64,000 nucleotides of DNA from Turbatrix aceti (taxonomy: Eukaryota; Nematoda; Chromadorea; Rhabditida; Panagrolaimidae): contig OZ017766.1 of the NCBI GenBank assembly GCA_963969345.1, positions 6,944,001 through 7,008,000 of the forward strand, written 5' to 3'. The position numbers and the translations under genes were made by a program. The notes below the pieces were generated by a model. The model was given only the letters and a program-made list of their open reading frames with translations, had not been told where the DNA came from and did no database searches. Numbering within the stretch: the stretch's first letter is position 1; every line of letters starts with the position of its first letter. This document shows positions 40,001 to 55,000 of this stretch, in pieces.

Positions 40001-43000
40001 ACGACGTTGACCCCTTTGAAGGGTTTCGGCGGCGGCGTCGGTGAGTGCCCAGGTTTCGCAGCCGTAGAGGACTGCTGGCTTGATGCACTGCTCGATGAGT
40101 CGCCGTTTCAGCCCCATTTTGACTTGGCGTGAGCGCAGGAAGTCGCGGTACTTGAAATACGCTTTTCGTCCTGCCGAAATTCGTTTGACGATTTCCTTCT
40201 TGTGGTCTCTTGGCCATGAGAAAAGCTGTCCAAGGTAGACAAACTCCGTAACTCTCTCGACCGGTAGACCGTTCAGGATAATCGCTGCGTCGTCCTTTGA
40301 GTTGCTCATCCACTTAGTCTTGCCGACATTGATTTCCAAACCGACTAAGAGAGCTTCGTCGGCCAGGTCCTGCAACATGGCTTGAGCAGTGGGAGCGTCT
40401 GGGGCCAGGAGCGCAATGTCGTCGGCGTACGCAAGGTAGCTGAGTCGGTGCCTGCCGATTTTGAATCCTCGATTTGACCAGTCAATGTTATTGAGCACGG
40501 ACTGGAGGACGAGGATGAAGAGGAGCGGAGAGAGCGAGTCTCCCTGGCGAACACCTCTTTGAGTGGCAAAGCAGGCAGCGATGTCCCCGACACGTACAGC
40601 AGAGCTGCTGTTGGCGTAGAGGAGCTGGATGAACTGGACTACTGGCTCTTCGACACCAATTCCACGCAGTGCACGCCAGATGGCGTTGTACGAGATGGTG
40701 TCGAAGGCCTTGCGGAAGTCGACGAATACGGCGTAGAGCGGGAGTTGATATTCTCCGCACTTTTCGGCCATCATGTTGAGCGCGTGGATCTGCGTGGCCG
40801 TCGATAGTTTCTTTCGAAACCCTGCTTGCTCCGGTGGGATGGCGATGGCTTCGTCGCATTGCCGTTGCACGCGGTTCTTGAGGACCTTGGTAGCGGCTTT
40901 GTACAGCGACGACAGCAGGGAAATCGGGCGGTAATTCTCGATCTTTGCTGCGTCTCCCTTCTTGAACAGTAAAATGGTGTCTGAGAAGGCAAACTTCTCA
41001 GGAACGACCCCTGTTGTGGCGATGGAATTTAGAAGGTGTTGTACTGGACCTGCCAGGGAGTTGGCGATTGGGCGAATAGAGGAGCCACGGACGCCGTCTG
41101 CTCCTGGAGCGGCCCTTGCCTTACAGGTCCTCAGCGCGATTGCTACTTCTTCCTTCTCGAAATGGATGGCGATTGGCGGTGCCGGTGGCTGCAGCGGTCC
41201 TTCGGCAGAGTGGTAGAGCTCTGAGTAGAAGTCGCCGATGCGCTGAGCTGATTTCTCTACTACATCCTGGCCTGCGAATTCTTCGCCTGCCAAGAGTAGT
41301 GCCTTCTTTGCGTACAGCGCGTTCTGACGTCCCTGACGGAGGCGCCCGGATTGCACTGCATTTTCCACGATCATCAGATGACGACGGTGGAGATCTTCTT
41401 TGAAGGAGATGCGCACTAGCTTGCACACCTGCACGTACTCAAGATTGGCGCGGGGAGACGTTGATCTTGTCGACTCAAAGTGCCTGCGCAGAGCAAGAAG
41501 CAGTCTTGTCTTTGCAGACACTCGAGGAGGGAGGTTTTCGTACGTCGTTGCCGCTGAGGTCGCTCGGTTGATGATGTTGGTGATCTTGTCGTAGTCCGCT
41601 TCCGTCGAGCCAGAGCTTTGAAAGGACAGAAGCTCTGGTGACGCATTGGCGGCCAGGAGATGCAGGCCAACGACTGGCGCTCCGCGCTTTGGTATCACCT
41701 TCTTGGGTAACCATTTCAGGTGGAGCCGACAGCGCAAGAGGCGGTGGTCGCTGTTGATGTTGAAAGCGTTGAGAACCGACACATCCTGAACGGCTTTAAT
41801 GTTCCGCACAAGAACGTAGTCGATCTCTTTCTTGAAACCGAGGTTACATCTCAGCGTCCATTTCCTTCCCGCTCGCTTTTTGAAGTACGTGTTGGCGGCG
41901 TGCAATCGAGACTCTTCGCAGAACGCAGCCAACTGGCTGCCGTGGTCGTTCCTTTCTTGTCCCTTCGCATGCTGACCGATAAACTGCTCGCCCTCTTCTT
42001 TGCTGCCGATGGTCGCGTTGAAGTCGCCGAGTATGACGAGTTGCCGGTTCGGGCGATCGGAGATGACTCGGCCGAGCAGCGCGAGAAAGTCCTCATACTG
42101 TTCGTCGCCGAGCCCTGACCGAGGCGCATACACTTGCAAGAGACGCAGCGTATGGCCGAGCGGCAGGCGGATGATGAGCTCCAATATTCGATCGGAGTGG
42201 AAAAAGGGGCGAATGCGAGGGACAAGGCTGGTGGGGACGTAGAAACCAACACCGCCATGCGTTCGGCCATCAGAGTTTCCACAGTAGTACAAGGAGTAGC
42301 CGGATTGAAGATCCAACCGCCCCTGTCCTGACCGCTTTACCTCTGAGACGCCTATGATGTCGGATTTGATCTTCGACGCTGCTGATTCAAATTCTGCCAG
42401 ACGCGCATCAGATGCCAGGGACCTGGCATTGACGGTGGCTAGGAGCAAGCGTTTCCTTCGATGTCGCATCAGCTACGCTCACGTCCGCAACGACTTCTGT
42501 GAGCGGAGCCTTTGCCCTCCCCTCGCTTCTCCCGTTAAAACGATGTCAGCTCGGTTGCACTAGTGAGAGCGGCGTAATAAGCAGCCACCCATCACTAGGC
42601 AGAGAGTAAAGACTGACCAATCGCATGCATTGACAGAACGTAAAAAATTACTGTCAACGTACACCGCGGAAATGGCCGGACGCATCGAAGGCGTCAACGT
42701 CGAAATAGATGAGAAAATCGATACCTTGGAAGGTGAACGGAAGGAGCGCATTGCCAACATAATCCACGAATACGAAGAAAAGACCGCTGACTTACCTGCC
42801 ATCGCTGACGTCGAAGTGGTCGTGGAAGAGGAAGCTGAGCCAGAAGCACCCCTCCATATCCCAGACGAGAAATCTTATCATTGTTAATCCCGGCAAAGCA
42901 GTCGAGCAAGAATCCGACGATCTGGACGTCAGATTTGACGTCGTTGACGCTGATTTGCACCCGGTGATTTCCGAAGAATTCAAAAAACTGTTCCCCGCCG

Positions 43001-46000
43001 TTCTGTAGCCTTCGATTTCAATCTCCAGTGAATATACAAAAAATACATGGTTTATTACATGTTTTCAGAAACAATAAATCGTAAATTTAGACAATTCTGG
43101 ACGGATTCTGGTAGGCTGTTTCGACGGGATCCGACGAATGTGAGGACTCAAAAGTCTGCCTGGGCGCGGCGTTGATCTTTTCGTAGAGCATGAGGGCAGG
43201 TGCCGTGTAGAAACTCGTCTGTGCGACGAGAAAAAGTCCGGCAATGACGTAAGCTGTCGTCTGACCCCCTGTTTGCACCTGTCCGGCGTACGAAAAGGCC
43301 AGCCAGACGCCGAGGAGATTGAGCAGTCCCAGAACGCTGGAGTAGATGAATTCGACGAGATTCCACGAAAGCGAGCCGTTGGAGAGCGTGTAGACGACGT
43401 CGCTTCTGTCGAGGAGGAAGAGAACGGTCGCGATCACGGAAACAACGACTGAGACCAGCGTGATGAACCAGAGCACGCCGTTGCTGTCGGGGCCGGAAGC
43501 AGAGCCGAGGCAGATCAGGATCAGCACGCCGGTTACCTGAATATTTTTGAGAATGTTACAGATATCATTTTTTTTTCATATGCGAAAAAAAAACATTTTA
43601 TTGCTGCAGACTGCACTGATAAGCCAAAAATTCATGGTCCCGTGAGTTTTTTTTTTGTTTAAATTATTTTTACGATAAAGAAAATTACGATCATTTTAGA
43701 ATTTTCGTGGCGAAACTCTTGACATACAAAAAAGTAACGTTTTTACAAATGTAACAATTTTTTTTTGACTTTTTAAAAATAAATTTAAAAAAAAACCGTT
43801 TTTGGAATAAAAAATGGTAAAACAGATTTTTGGAATAAAAATTTAAAAAATATTTTTACCATTTTTTATTCCAAAAAAAAACAACAGATTTTTGGAATAA
43901 AAAATGGTAAAAATATTTTTTAAATAAAAAAAATGTCAGATCCCAAAAATTTTTAGTCACCATCAATTATCGCGGGTTTCTGAACCAAAATAGAAAAACA
44001 ACGCTGAACGCAAAAATATTATTTATTTATTATAAAAAAAAGTTTGCAAGCTAAAAAATCGTCAAAATTCCCGCGAAAAAAAATTTTGAATTATTCAAAA
44101 TAATTTTTTTTTGCGAAAAATGACGTTATAAATGGTCGAAATTTTCTAAAATTTAAAGCTTCAATTATTGGACGTTTTGAAGCCCAATATTTATTACTCA
44201 CCGACTGCGCAAGTTTAAAAAGATGAGGATAACGAAAGCAGACAACGTCTTCGAGCATGTTGTTTTTGTCGTCTACGCTCTAGAGCAAATAATCGGTAAC
44301 TGGTACAACACGCATCGATCGTCGCCCGTCGTCCGCGACCGACCATCGGTGGGGCTGCTACCAGGTGATAACACCACCACGCGCCCGTCGAACACACACC
44401 TGCCTTTCTTTTTCCAGGACACCACCAAAGTCGTCCGGCCAACCGGCCAAACTCAACATTTATTATCGACGAAAATACTATTAAAAAAATCAACAACAGG
44501 TCAAATTATGCTTTATCGTCGGCAGTGGCAGCGAATGTCTTCGCGACCAAAAGTGGAAAAACGAGGGTCGCATCGGCGTAGACTTTCACTGCTTTGGATT
44601 CCGCTCGGACCTTTCCCCAGCTCACGGCTTCGTCGGGTCTCGCACCGCTGTCGGATCCATCAAATTCCTGTCCCGTGTTGATGAATACCGTAAAATCCGA
44701 GCCATTTCGCATGAGATTTGCGTTGTTGATGTGATGCTTGACGACTCCGCCTCCCAGAATAATGACACCTGTCTTGAAGGATTTCACCGCCATTGTATTG
44801 ACATGCCGAAGATCCTCGACAATATCAATATTAATTCCCGGTGAATTCTTGACCGAATGAAAATACAGCATGTCACCCAGCGATCCGTCCGTCAACGCCG
44901 GACAAAAAACCGGAATATTGTTTTTTGACGTCCAGTAATAAATCGAGTCCGGATCATTGATTTCAATTCCCAGTCGATGGATTAGCTTCGAAGGCGTCCA
45001 CTTGGCCTTGCCTTCAATTTGTTCGTCGAGACAGCGATCGAGAATTGGCATTAGCCATTGCTCAAATTTGCAGTAATTGTCATTTGGCACGAGCAGGTTT
45101 CCGATACGATTTAGGCCTTTTTCCCGCAACGCAGCACCCGACATGGCAAAATCACCGAGGTAGGTCGGGGCGAGGCACTTGATAAAGTCCTCTTCGACCC
45201 CGCCGGCGGTCGCCACGATGCAGTCGATGAGGTTGTGCTGAGCGAGGAAGCGGATCGTCTCGCGGAGACCGCTGCTCACGAGATTCGACGTGTAGCCCAG
45301 GAAAATCGTGCAACCGAGACGTCTTCTGCCTTCCGGGTAGGGGAAGTTGACGTCCATGTCTTCCTCAAAAGGTGGCTCCTCTGCGCGGGCCGCTATCATC
45401 TTTTTCACCTCCTACAAAAAAAATAACTCAAAATTTCGGATTTGAATTCGAGAAAGAAAATGTTTTGTCCAAAAAAACCGTAAAAAGTGAATATTTTAGA
45501 TCCAAAAGAAAGAAAACTCGAGTTTTCGTGCCAGGATCAAAAATTTACGGTTTTCGTGGTGAGACCCAAAATTTATTGTTTTCGTGTCAGGACCCAAAAT
45601 TTACAGTTACCCGAAAAATCGTTTTTTTTTCACGCTCAAAAAGTGAATTTTTGACTGAATTTAGGCCAAAATAAACAAAATGGCAATATTTGGAATAAAA
45701 AAACTAAAAAGTGTGTACTTCCGTTTACAAAACCCAGAAAAACGCAAATTTCGTATCAAACAATAAAATTTTTGGTTTTCGTTTCAGGACCGAAAATTTG
45801 AAACAAAAACCTAAAATTTTTGTTTCCGATACGAAAATTTGCGTTTTTCTGAGTTTTCGTGCCGGGACACAAAAACTTACGGTTTTATTTCTAAAGTTTT
45901 GGTTTTTCATGGGTTACGTTTAAATTTTCGCTTCAAGAGAAACTGTTATCAATTTTGGTATTGTAAATGACAAAATTTTGGGTTTAATTGTATTTTTTTG

Positions 46001-49000
46001 TTTTGGGTATCAAAAACATCAGATTTTCTGACTCACCTCAATGGCCAATCCAAGATTCGTCGCTTGAAACCCGCTTGTCAGGTACGTGTCCATGAGCGCT
46101 CCATAGTCCACGCCCTTGTTGAAGTCGTACCCCCTCACCTCGGGTGTGCCTTCCTCGACGTGTTCTGATCGCACAAAGACCGCTGCTTGCGCCGACGAGA
46201 CGTCCATTACCTGTAGGAACACCGGTGTCAGCATCATTTCCATTTCATCCCGCAAAAAAATTTACGATCTCAAAAATAAATTCTGTCGCCCTCTACGACT
46301 TCCCCGACCCTCCTCCATCCACTCCGGTTACCTTTACGTTCAACAAAAAAATTACACAAGTGAGTTCAGGATCGTGTACAGTAGGACAGGTAAGTTTTGG
46401 TGTCCTGGATGCGCTGGGCGTAGCTCTCCTGGTGTTCGGCGTGGAAGACGACGTCGGCAAGTGCCAGTTCGACTTCTGTCTCGGCTGCGCGCTCGCACAT
46501 GGCTCTGGCACCCGGTGGGGGAGGATACTGGAACGTAGGGCCGAAGTTGGCTTTGAGAGTTGCGCTTTCGAAGATGGAAAGCACGGGGTAGTACGCGCCT
46601 TCGTAGATGTCGGAAAACGCGACTCCACAGGATACGCCGTTTTTGAAAAACGTGATCTGAAAGAAAAAATGGTGAGTTTTCGCTCTGGGACCCTAAGAAG
46701 TTTTCGCCGTGAGACACACTCCTTCTTGGGTTTTCGTGTCGGGACCCATTTTTTATGGTTTTCATAAAATGGCATAAACAAAAAAACGTTTCTGGTTTAA
46801 ATGACTATTTTGGGCCTAAAAACTCAAAAGTGCGCATTTTCGCTTCAAAAAAACAGAAAACTCGAATTTTCGTGTCAGGACCCAAAATTTAGGTAATTGC
46901 GCGCCGGTTACGTTTTTGAAAAAAGCATGATCTGCAAAAAAAGGGCATAATTTACTTTTCGTGCCTGAGTTTTCGTTGCGAGACAATCTCTCAAACATTT
47001 TCGCTGTGAGACATCTCCAGAAACTAATTTTCGCTGCAAGACAGCCCTTTCAAGTCTAAGTCACTCACCTTGGCACCAGGCAGCACCCTGAGGTTTCTGA
47101 TCGCTTCCTCGACGTATTCCTTCTCCTCAAAAAACATCCGTCCTTTGAAATTCAGCATTTTCGAATCCTTGTGAGTCTCCGGCAACCAAGATTTGAATTC
47201 CGCTTCTTCGCGTTCCGGCAATTCGATCAGGCATCCCAGAACGTCGCCTTCCTGATATCCATCCAAAAAGTACGTCCGTCCACAGGCGTCGTGAAACTTT
47301 GTGCCCTTCAGCGAGCGCCAACCATAGCTCAGCTTACTGTAGCCCACACAGGCCTGGAGATGAGCGTATTTCTGGCCCCAGCCAATTCGGACGTGAGATT
47401 CGTTGGGTTGCTTGACGAACGTGACTTCGTAGTACCACCGACCGTAGCGCACGCAGTGGGTGGCACGGGCAACAGCATAGCCCCCGTCGCCGGTCAGCGT
47501 GAGGTGATCGCCCTCGAGAACCAACTGGTTGGCACGATCGTTGGTCGAAAGCTGGACGACGGATGGCACCTTCCAGCGGTAGATATGCGCCGGAACGCGA
47601 TCTGCGTATTCCGGATCGACGCCGTCAAAATCGTTGTGCCCGACTGCGTGGACGTCTTTTTCGGTGAAAAAGTACTGGTTGCCTTCCCGGTTGAACGGGA
47701 AGTTCACGCCGTTCTCGCTGCCTTCCACGACTGCGTTTGAATCCAGAGTGCCTCTGAAGGAAAAAAAATAGACGTTACCAGTAAAAAAAACTATTTTTTT
47801 GGAAAAACCGTTATTTTGGATCCCGGCACGAAAATAGAGACTTTTGGGTCTTGACAAGACAAATGGTACATTTTAGGTCTTTTCGACGCACTTTGAAGGC
47901 TAAAAATAACCACTGAAATAAAAAAACAGTGCAAAACCGGTAACAGAAACAAAAATCGTAACTTTGGGATCTCAGTACGAACAATGTAAATCTTGGGTCC
48001 TGACACGAAATTCAAGTTTTCTGTTGTTTTGAAATGAAAATAAGCATTTTTTCGGCCAAAAATACCCATTTTATTAGAAAAGCATTTTTAGTCCATTTTA
48101 GGAATCAAAAACCATCAAATTCTTCTTTTGCCATCAAAAAAGGTATCAAAAGCCGTCAAAAACCGAATTTTTGTAATAAAACCGCAAATTTTTGGATACA
48201 GTAATTTTTTTAGATCCTGGCACAAGAATTCAAGTTTTTCTGTCGTTTTGAACGTAAATATGCATTTTTTTAGGTTTTATAGGCAGAAAAAATCAATTTA
48301 ATGAAAAAGTTGTTCACTTAGGCCATTTTAGGAACCAAAAAGCCCTCAAATTCTCCCCAAATCCAGTAAAAACCTCACCTTTTGAGCGTGCCCATTCCGC
48401 GTTCATTAGTCGACGTTTTGCTGGTCGTAGGCCCATCGATAACGCTGCTCGACGGCGTGCTGGCCTTGGTAGGGGTGGCTGACGACGTGCGAGACGATGA
48501 CTCAGCCCTCCGCTTGGCAGCACCGCGCGTCTTTGGTCCGGAATCCTCGTCCTTATCCGATACATCTGCTGTCGGAATAGGCTGACTTGCCGGTGGTCGT
48601 TTTCCGAGTTTCCGGATGCTATCGTGCAGTGGACCGATCAACAACAAATTTCTCTCATTCAGACAAAACGATGTCTCGTCGTCTGTTGCCGCGGAAAAGA
48701 GTTCGGATTCCTTGACGAGCGTTTTGTGAAGCGTCTGATGCCAGGAATTCTTCACGCGTCGGGGAATGTTTGTGAGACTCTCCCAATTGTCTGAGAAATA
48801 GGGAACAATATCGCGTTCGAGGTTGAAGTAAAGCGATTTTTCGAGGCACATTTGTGCTATCTGTTTCGGGTCGTTCGTGAGTTTTGAGTAGTGATCCAGC
48901 ATCATGTTGGCCAGTGCCATCACGCACATGTGAGCGAAATCTGAAAAAATGGCGACTTTTAGAACGAAAATCGGTTTTTTTTATCGTTTTAGGATGCAAT

Positions 49001-52000
49001 TTAAAAAAATTGAATATTAGGCAAAAATTTTTTTATCGTTGCAGGATGCATTTTTTAATCGTGTACGATAAAATACGATCAAAACACAAAAAAGTGGACT
49101 TTTTAGGACAAAAATATATTTTTATCGTTTCAAGAAGCACTTTTTCGATCGTAAACCAAAAAACTCACTTGTCTGCTTCGGCGTCCATGTTTCTTCTTTA
49201 CTAGGCGAGCATGCCTGACACTTGAAGACATAACAAACCATAAATGGCAGCCCGTAGCTAAAAAAAGAAAAAAACGCTTTATTTAGGCCAAAAAAATCAC
49301 CCCAAATGAAAAAAAACCTACAATTCTGTCAAGTTCTTCAGACATCTCTGGTGAAACCATTTCCTGCACCCCGCGCAGTGCAGCTCCAAAGTGCCGAGCT
49401 CTCTTTCTCCCTCGCTGAAAAAGTAGGAAAATGTAACGATTTTTATGCCAGAAAAAGCCCAAACCAGTAGCAAATAGTCGTAGGAACAGGTGACGGGTCT
49501 TTAGCCTTCCTGGGTGGCTCGTTCTTTTTGAATACCATTTCTGTCACTAACACAACCAATAATACGGGCACAAAAAAATGTCCAAAGGCAAAAAATGCGA
49601 GATCTCGAATACAAAAACGAAAAAAGAAAACGAATAAATTTTGAAGGTTCTTGACACGAAAAAAAAACGTCGATAGCGAAGAAAGCGTTGGTTGCAGACT
49701 GCGAAAAGCGTCCGACTGAATAACCCGCCAAAAAAGAGAAAGCAGTGGAGGATCTCTTGTGCGCTCTTTGCGCGCACGCACTTGGCTGCATCCATCAACT
49801 GCTTTACTCGGCATTGTTGCATTGTTCGACACGGTTTTTGCATTACATTGTGTGTGTGTTTTTTGGATACGTTCAACAGGGTTACGACGTTTTTAATTTG
49901 GTTGTTTCTCTTCAGCTCTCGACTATTTTTGCTCATGCACTATCGATTGGTTGTTTCCAGAATTTGAAATGTATCTACTTTTTTATTTATTTTAAAATAG
50001 AGAAAACTAGGGGTTTTTTTAGGTCAGGTGGTGCGCCAACGCTTCTCGATTTATTGAAAAAAGCCAAGGGAGAGACGCCTTCTGAGCCAAAGTCGGAAGT
50101 CTTTGACCAGCCTCAGGAGCCGAGACTCACTCTCGCGGACTACGTTCAGCGAAGTGAGTTCAATCAAATCAATGGTGTTTAGGATCAAAAACAAATAAAA
50201 AAACGCGCATTTGCGCATTTTTAGGTCTCATATTTCGATTCAGCGGTGAAAATGTGCGATCTTCGAATATTACACCCCAGCTCATCACCGAGCTTACCGG
50301 GGCTAAGAAAAACTGGATCGATCACTACTACGTGCTACCCACACATCCGGATGCCCACGACGTAATATTTGTCATGGTGCAGTTTATAAACGAAAATGTA
50401 TCAGCGTACACACTTGCCAAGTTTAATTTCAACAAAAGAACTGATTTTCAAGGTTTGTTGTATAAGTTAAGTTTTCGTGTCGAAAATCGACTTTTTTTTT
50501 AATTTTCGTGTTGAGAGTAGCCAAAGCGATATCTTATGATAACCAGCCTAAAATCATGCTTGTATAAATTTTCGTGTCAAGAGTAGCTTATTATTGAGCA
50601 CTGCTTTTGAAATTTTCGTGCTGAGAGTAGCATTTTTAAAATTTTCGTGCTGAGAGTAGCCAAATCGATATTCCAACAAAACTAGCCTAAAATTCAAAAC
50701 TTTATAGTGCAAGTCGAGTCAGCAAGTAAATTCCTGATGCACAATGCCAAGAGTAGACTCAGACTGAGAACAGCCGTTACGGCAGAGCGACTAGAGAAGG
50801 TTACCATACAGGAAGCGATCCACATCGTAAATCAGGACATTCGGAAGCACGATGCAGCGAGGGGTGTCGTCAACGGTCAGGGCCTCAGACAGCAGACACC
50901 CCAGCTTTTTAGGCCAGTAGCTCCAGTGCTATCCCAGGGCAGTAGAATGCCGAATTCAGCTGAATTCAGTCCCGGCAGTCTGCCACTCAGGATGCCGCTT
51001 TCCATGAGACCACCGCCACTGTTGCAGCCACCACCACCACCACAGCAGCAACAGCAACAACAACAAATGCGACCCAACAGACCGATACTCACGACCACAA
51101 TGCCGACATCATCGTCGTCAGCAGGTATTGGGTCTCCCGGGAGCAGTGGCATGTTTCCACCTCCACGACTCCTGCCACGACCACAATTACAGTATCCCAA
51201 CATGGGTGGTCCAAATAACAATCCATTTATGGCCAGGGCATCTTCGTCGGAATTCCCATCCCTAAATCAGCAGATGCCAAATTTTCATCAATATCCAAAC
51301 AATGCGTTTGAAAACAACACCGGTTTCCAACAGGGATTCCCACCACAGCAGAGAAATGGTCCCCTCCCACCACGCATGTTCAACTACGGTAATCCACCCA
51401 GATTGCCAAACTTTGCCGGCATGCGGCCTCCACAAAGCTATTACGATGCCTACCTTCCTCCACGTTCGTGACGAACAGAAATGATCGTCTTTTGTGTTAC
51501 CAATGATCGTCCTTTGTAATGTCTTCCTCGGGTGTTTGCAAGCTTGTTACTCTGATAAAAAATGAAATAAGTCGGGGGGAAACGTTAAAATTTGGTTTAT
51601 CAGCTGTTTCCATGCAGCCTACGATATCTTATTACCGTAATCTTACTCACATTTTAACTGTTTACGATATCTGATAACTTTTCGTTCTGAGATACAAGTT
51701 TTTAGGATTTTCGTTGTGGGATCCATTTTTAGAATTTTCGTTTTGAGACACTGTTTTTTATGGGTTTTGTTAATTAATTACGATGTTTTATAACTTATGA
51801 CCGTAGTCTTTCCCCGAATTTAACTGATTACGATATATTTTCATTTTTCCTTGCGAGACCCAACTTTTCAGGCTTTTCGTGCTGAGATTATTTTTTTCAG
51901 AATTTTCGTTTTGAGACACTACTTTTGCGATTTTCGTGGCGAGATCCGCTTTTTTTCATGATTTTCGTTTTGAAATACATTTTTTTCAGAGGTAATATAT

Positions 52001-55000
52001 GCGGGACCCGCGGAAATGGTGAATCGACGCGACGACTCTTTCCGACGCCGTTCTCAGCGGTCTGGAGCGTATAAGAACCTCTGCGAATCGTCTTTCTACC
52101 CATCCCATGAATCGCAGCGTAGGTATGACTTTCGCACTGTTCGACGATCGTCTTTCCACTACGTCGATGACGTAGACACCGACGAAGAGCGCTATATCTA
52201 CGAACGTGAACGTCGACCCCCGAAGCGACGTCGTGTGGAATCCAGCTTTTCTCCGAGCAAAGCGGCAGCTGCAGCGTCGACGAGACGATCGCTAAGAAGC
52301 CACAAAGTTGTCGTCGATGATGAAGAGGAGGAAGTCGCAGACGAAGCTGAAAAACACAATGACAGCGAACAGAAATCCAGCGAAAAGGAAAACGGTAGGT
52401 TGTGATTTTCGTGGCGGGATAAAATTTTGGGTTACTTTTACGATTTTCGTTCCAAGAGTTGACGTTTTACGGTTTTCGCGGTGAAACCAACTTTGGTTAC
52501 GATTTTCGTGTTGAGACATAAAGGGGTTACGATTTTCGTTGTGTGATCCAATTTTGGTACATATTTTCGTTCTGAGATACGACTTTTACAATTTTCGTTT
52601 CGAGACCCAAGTTTTTTAGGATTCCCGTTTTTAGGCTCATTTTTTTTTATTTTCACGTTTTTTTACAGAAGACAGCCATTTTTCGCCCCGTCGCGTGAAG
52701 CCAGTCAGACACAACCCTGCCCGGGGAGCACACAAGGTCGATAAACCCGCCGAAGACGAGGAAGAAGCAGATGCCGAACCCGTAGAAGCCGAAGACGTCG
52801 AAGCAGACCCCGAAGAAGAGCACGAAGCCGAGGACGACGAAGAAGAAGAAGAAGATGCCGAAGAAGAGGAAGATGCCGAAGACGAGCCCCGAACGTACTC
52901 TCTTCGCCGCAACCGACAACCCGTCGATCGTCTGACCGTCGCCGATCTCGCTATGCCGAGTCTTCGTCGTCGCGCTGCCTTCGGTGGCACTCCATCCCGG
53001 CGCCATCGCCCGGCCCGTGGGCATACAGAACGCCGCCGTGATCATCGACGAAAGCGAAGACAGAGCGCGACGTCGACTTCTTCGTCCGACGACGACGGTG
53101 CCATCAGAGGAGCCCAGCAGGACGCGAAAGACGAAGCGAGATTCCAGCGTCGCCAGATGAGAAGTTTGGCGAGTGGACGACAACACCTGATGCCGGTGAA
53201 CTTGACGGCAAAGGACCTGGCAGGATCGAAGAATTTGATCAAGGAAAGGTTGCGTCAGGCCGGAGGAGGCAGTTGCGGCGACATTGATCCGATGGCTGTC
53301 GACAAGAGTGTGGGCTTCGACGCGGTGGGTGGTCTCGGCATGGAAATGCAATCGCTCAAGGAAACGGTCCTTTTTCCGCTGGTTTACCCAGAATTGTTTG
53401 ACACGTTCAAAGTCACGCCACCGAAGGGAATCCTATTTTACGGACCTCCAGGAACCGGAAAAACCCTCATCGCCCGTGCCCTGGCAAATGAATGCTCGAG
53501 AGGTGAGCGAAAAGTTGCATTTTTCATGCGAAAAGGCGCAGATTGTCTGTCAAAATGGATTGGAGAGTCTGAAAGACAGTTGAGACTACTTTTTGACCAG
53601 GCATATTCGATGCGGCCTTCTATCATATTTTTTGACGAAATTGATGGACTCGCACCGGTGAGATCTTCGCGCCAAGACCAGATTCACAGTTCGATTGTCT
53701 CGACGATGCTCGCGCTCATGGATGGACTGGATAATCGTGGAGAAGTCGTCGTCATCGGAGCGACAAATCGACTCGATTCTATCGACCCCGCCCTCCGACG
53801 ACCAGGAAGATTCGACCGTGAACTGAGATTTTCGCTGCCAGACCGCACAGCTAGGCGCCAAATTTTGGAAATACACTCAAAGGAATGGAAATCATCGCAA
53901 CCGGGAGTGGAAGATATGGATTGGCTCGCAGACCGTACAGCTGGATACTGTGGAGCGGATTTGAAGGCACTCTGTACGGAAGCTGTCCTCGTGGCTATCC
54001 GAAGAAGGTTCCCGCATATTTACCTGTCAAAAGATAAGCTGGATATTGATCCAACGACGATTACCATTGAAAGAGAACATTTTACGACCGCGATGCGGAG
54101 AATTGTTCCGGCGTGTCGCAGGGACATGGCGGTCGTCTCCAAACAGCTCAGTCCGAGACTTGAGCCTCTGGTTTTGCCGATTGTGGATGCGATCTTCAAG
54201 CAGGCGATTCCTAAGGGGTACCTCAGTGTACCGAACATTGACAATTTGTATTCAACGGAACTGGAGAAGGTTGTCAGAGCACTGGATGTTCCACCGGCTG
54301 TTCCTGCGGGTGAGTTGACTCTCGTTTTCCGAAAATTCTGTTTTTCCAAAATTTGTTCCGTTTTTGTTTCAATTTTGGTTTTCGGGTCAAGAGTACTGCA
54401 AAATTCGTTTTATGAAAAAAAATACAGAAAATTTTTGAGTTTTTTTTAGGCCAGGGATTTTGACCTAAAAATAACCAAAAAATTTCTAGATTATCAAAAA
54501 TAACAAAATGTTTTTGAAACGTTTTTGAATTTGACCAAAATTAATTTTCGTGGTAAGAGTACCTAAAAATCTGTTACTAAGTAAAATGCCAAAAAAATAT
54601 TTTTTTGGAATTTTTCGGTTCGGAAATTCGACCTATTTTGTTCCAAAAAAGTCAAAATTTTGTATTTCAAATTTTATTTGCATGCGAAATTTCTCTTTTT
54701 GATAAATAGTTTCGGAAAAAAACCCAAAAATTAGTTTACGTTTTTTCCTGCGTTTTTTGAATTTTTTTGGCTTTATTTCACGATTAATTTTTTTCTATTT
54801 AGGTTTTTCTGTCTTCATTTTTTGCGTAATAAATTTGGTTTGCAAAAAACCTAAAAAATATTTTTTTGCATAATTTTCGAAAATTTTTTTTTTAAATTAT
54901 TTTTTTAAAATTATGCAAAAATTTGATTTAGATTGTTTTTCAAAAAGCGACTTTTTTTGGTGTTTTAAAAATTCTCAAAAATAGTGTTTATTTGCTAAAT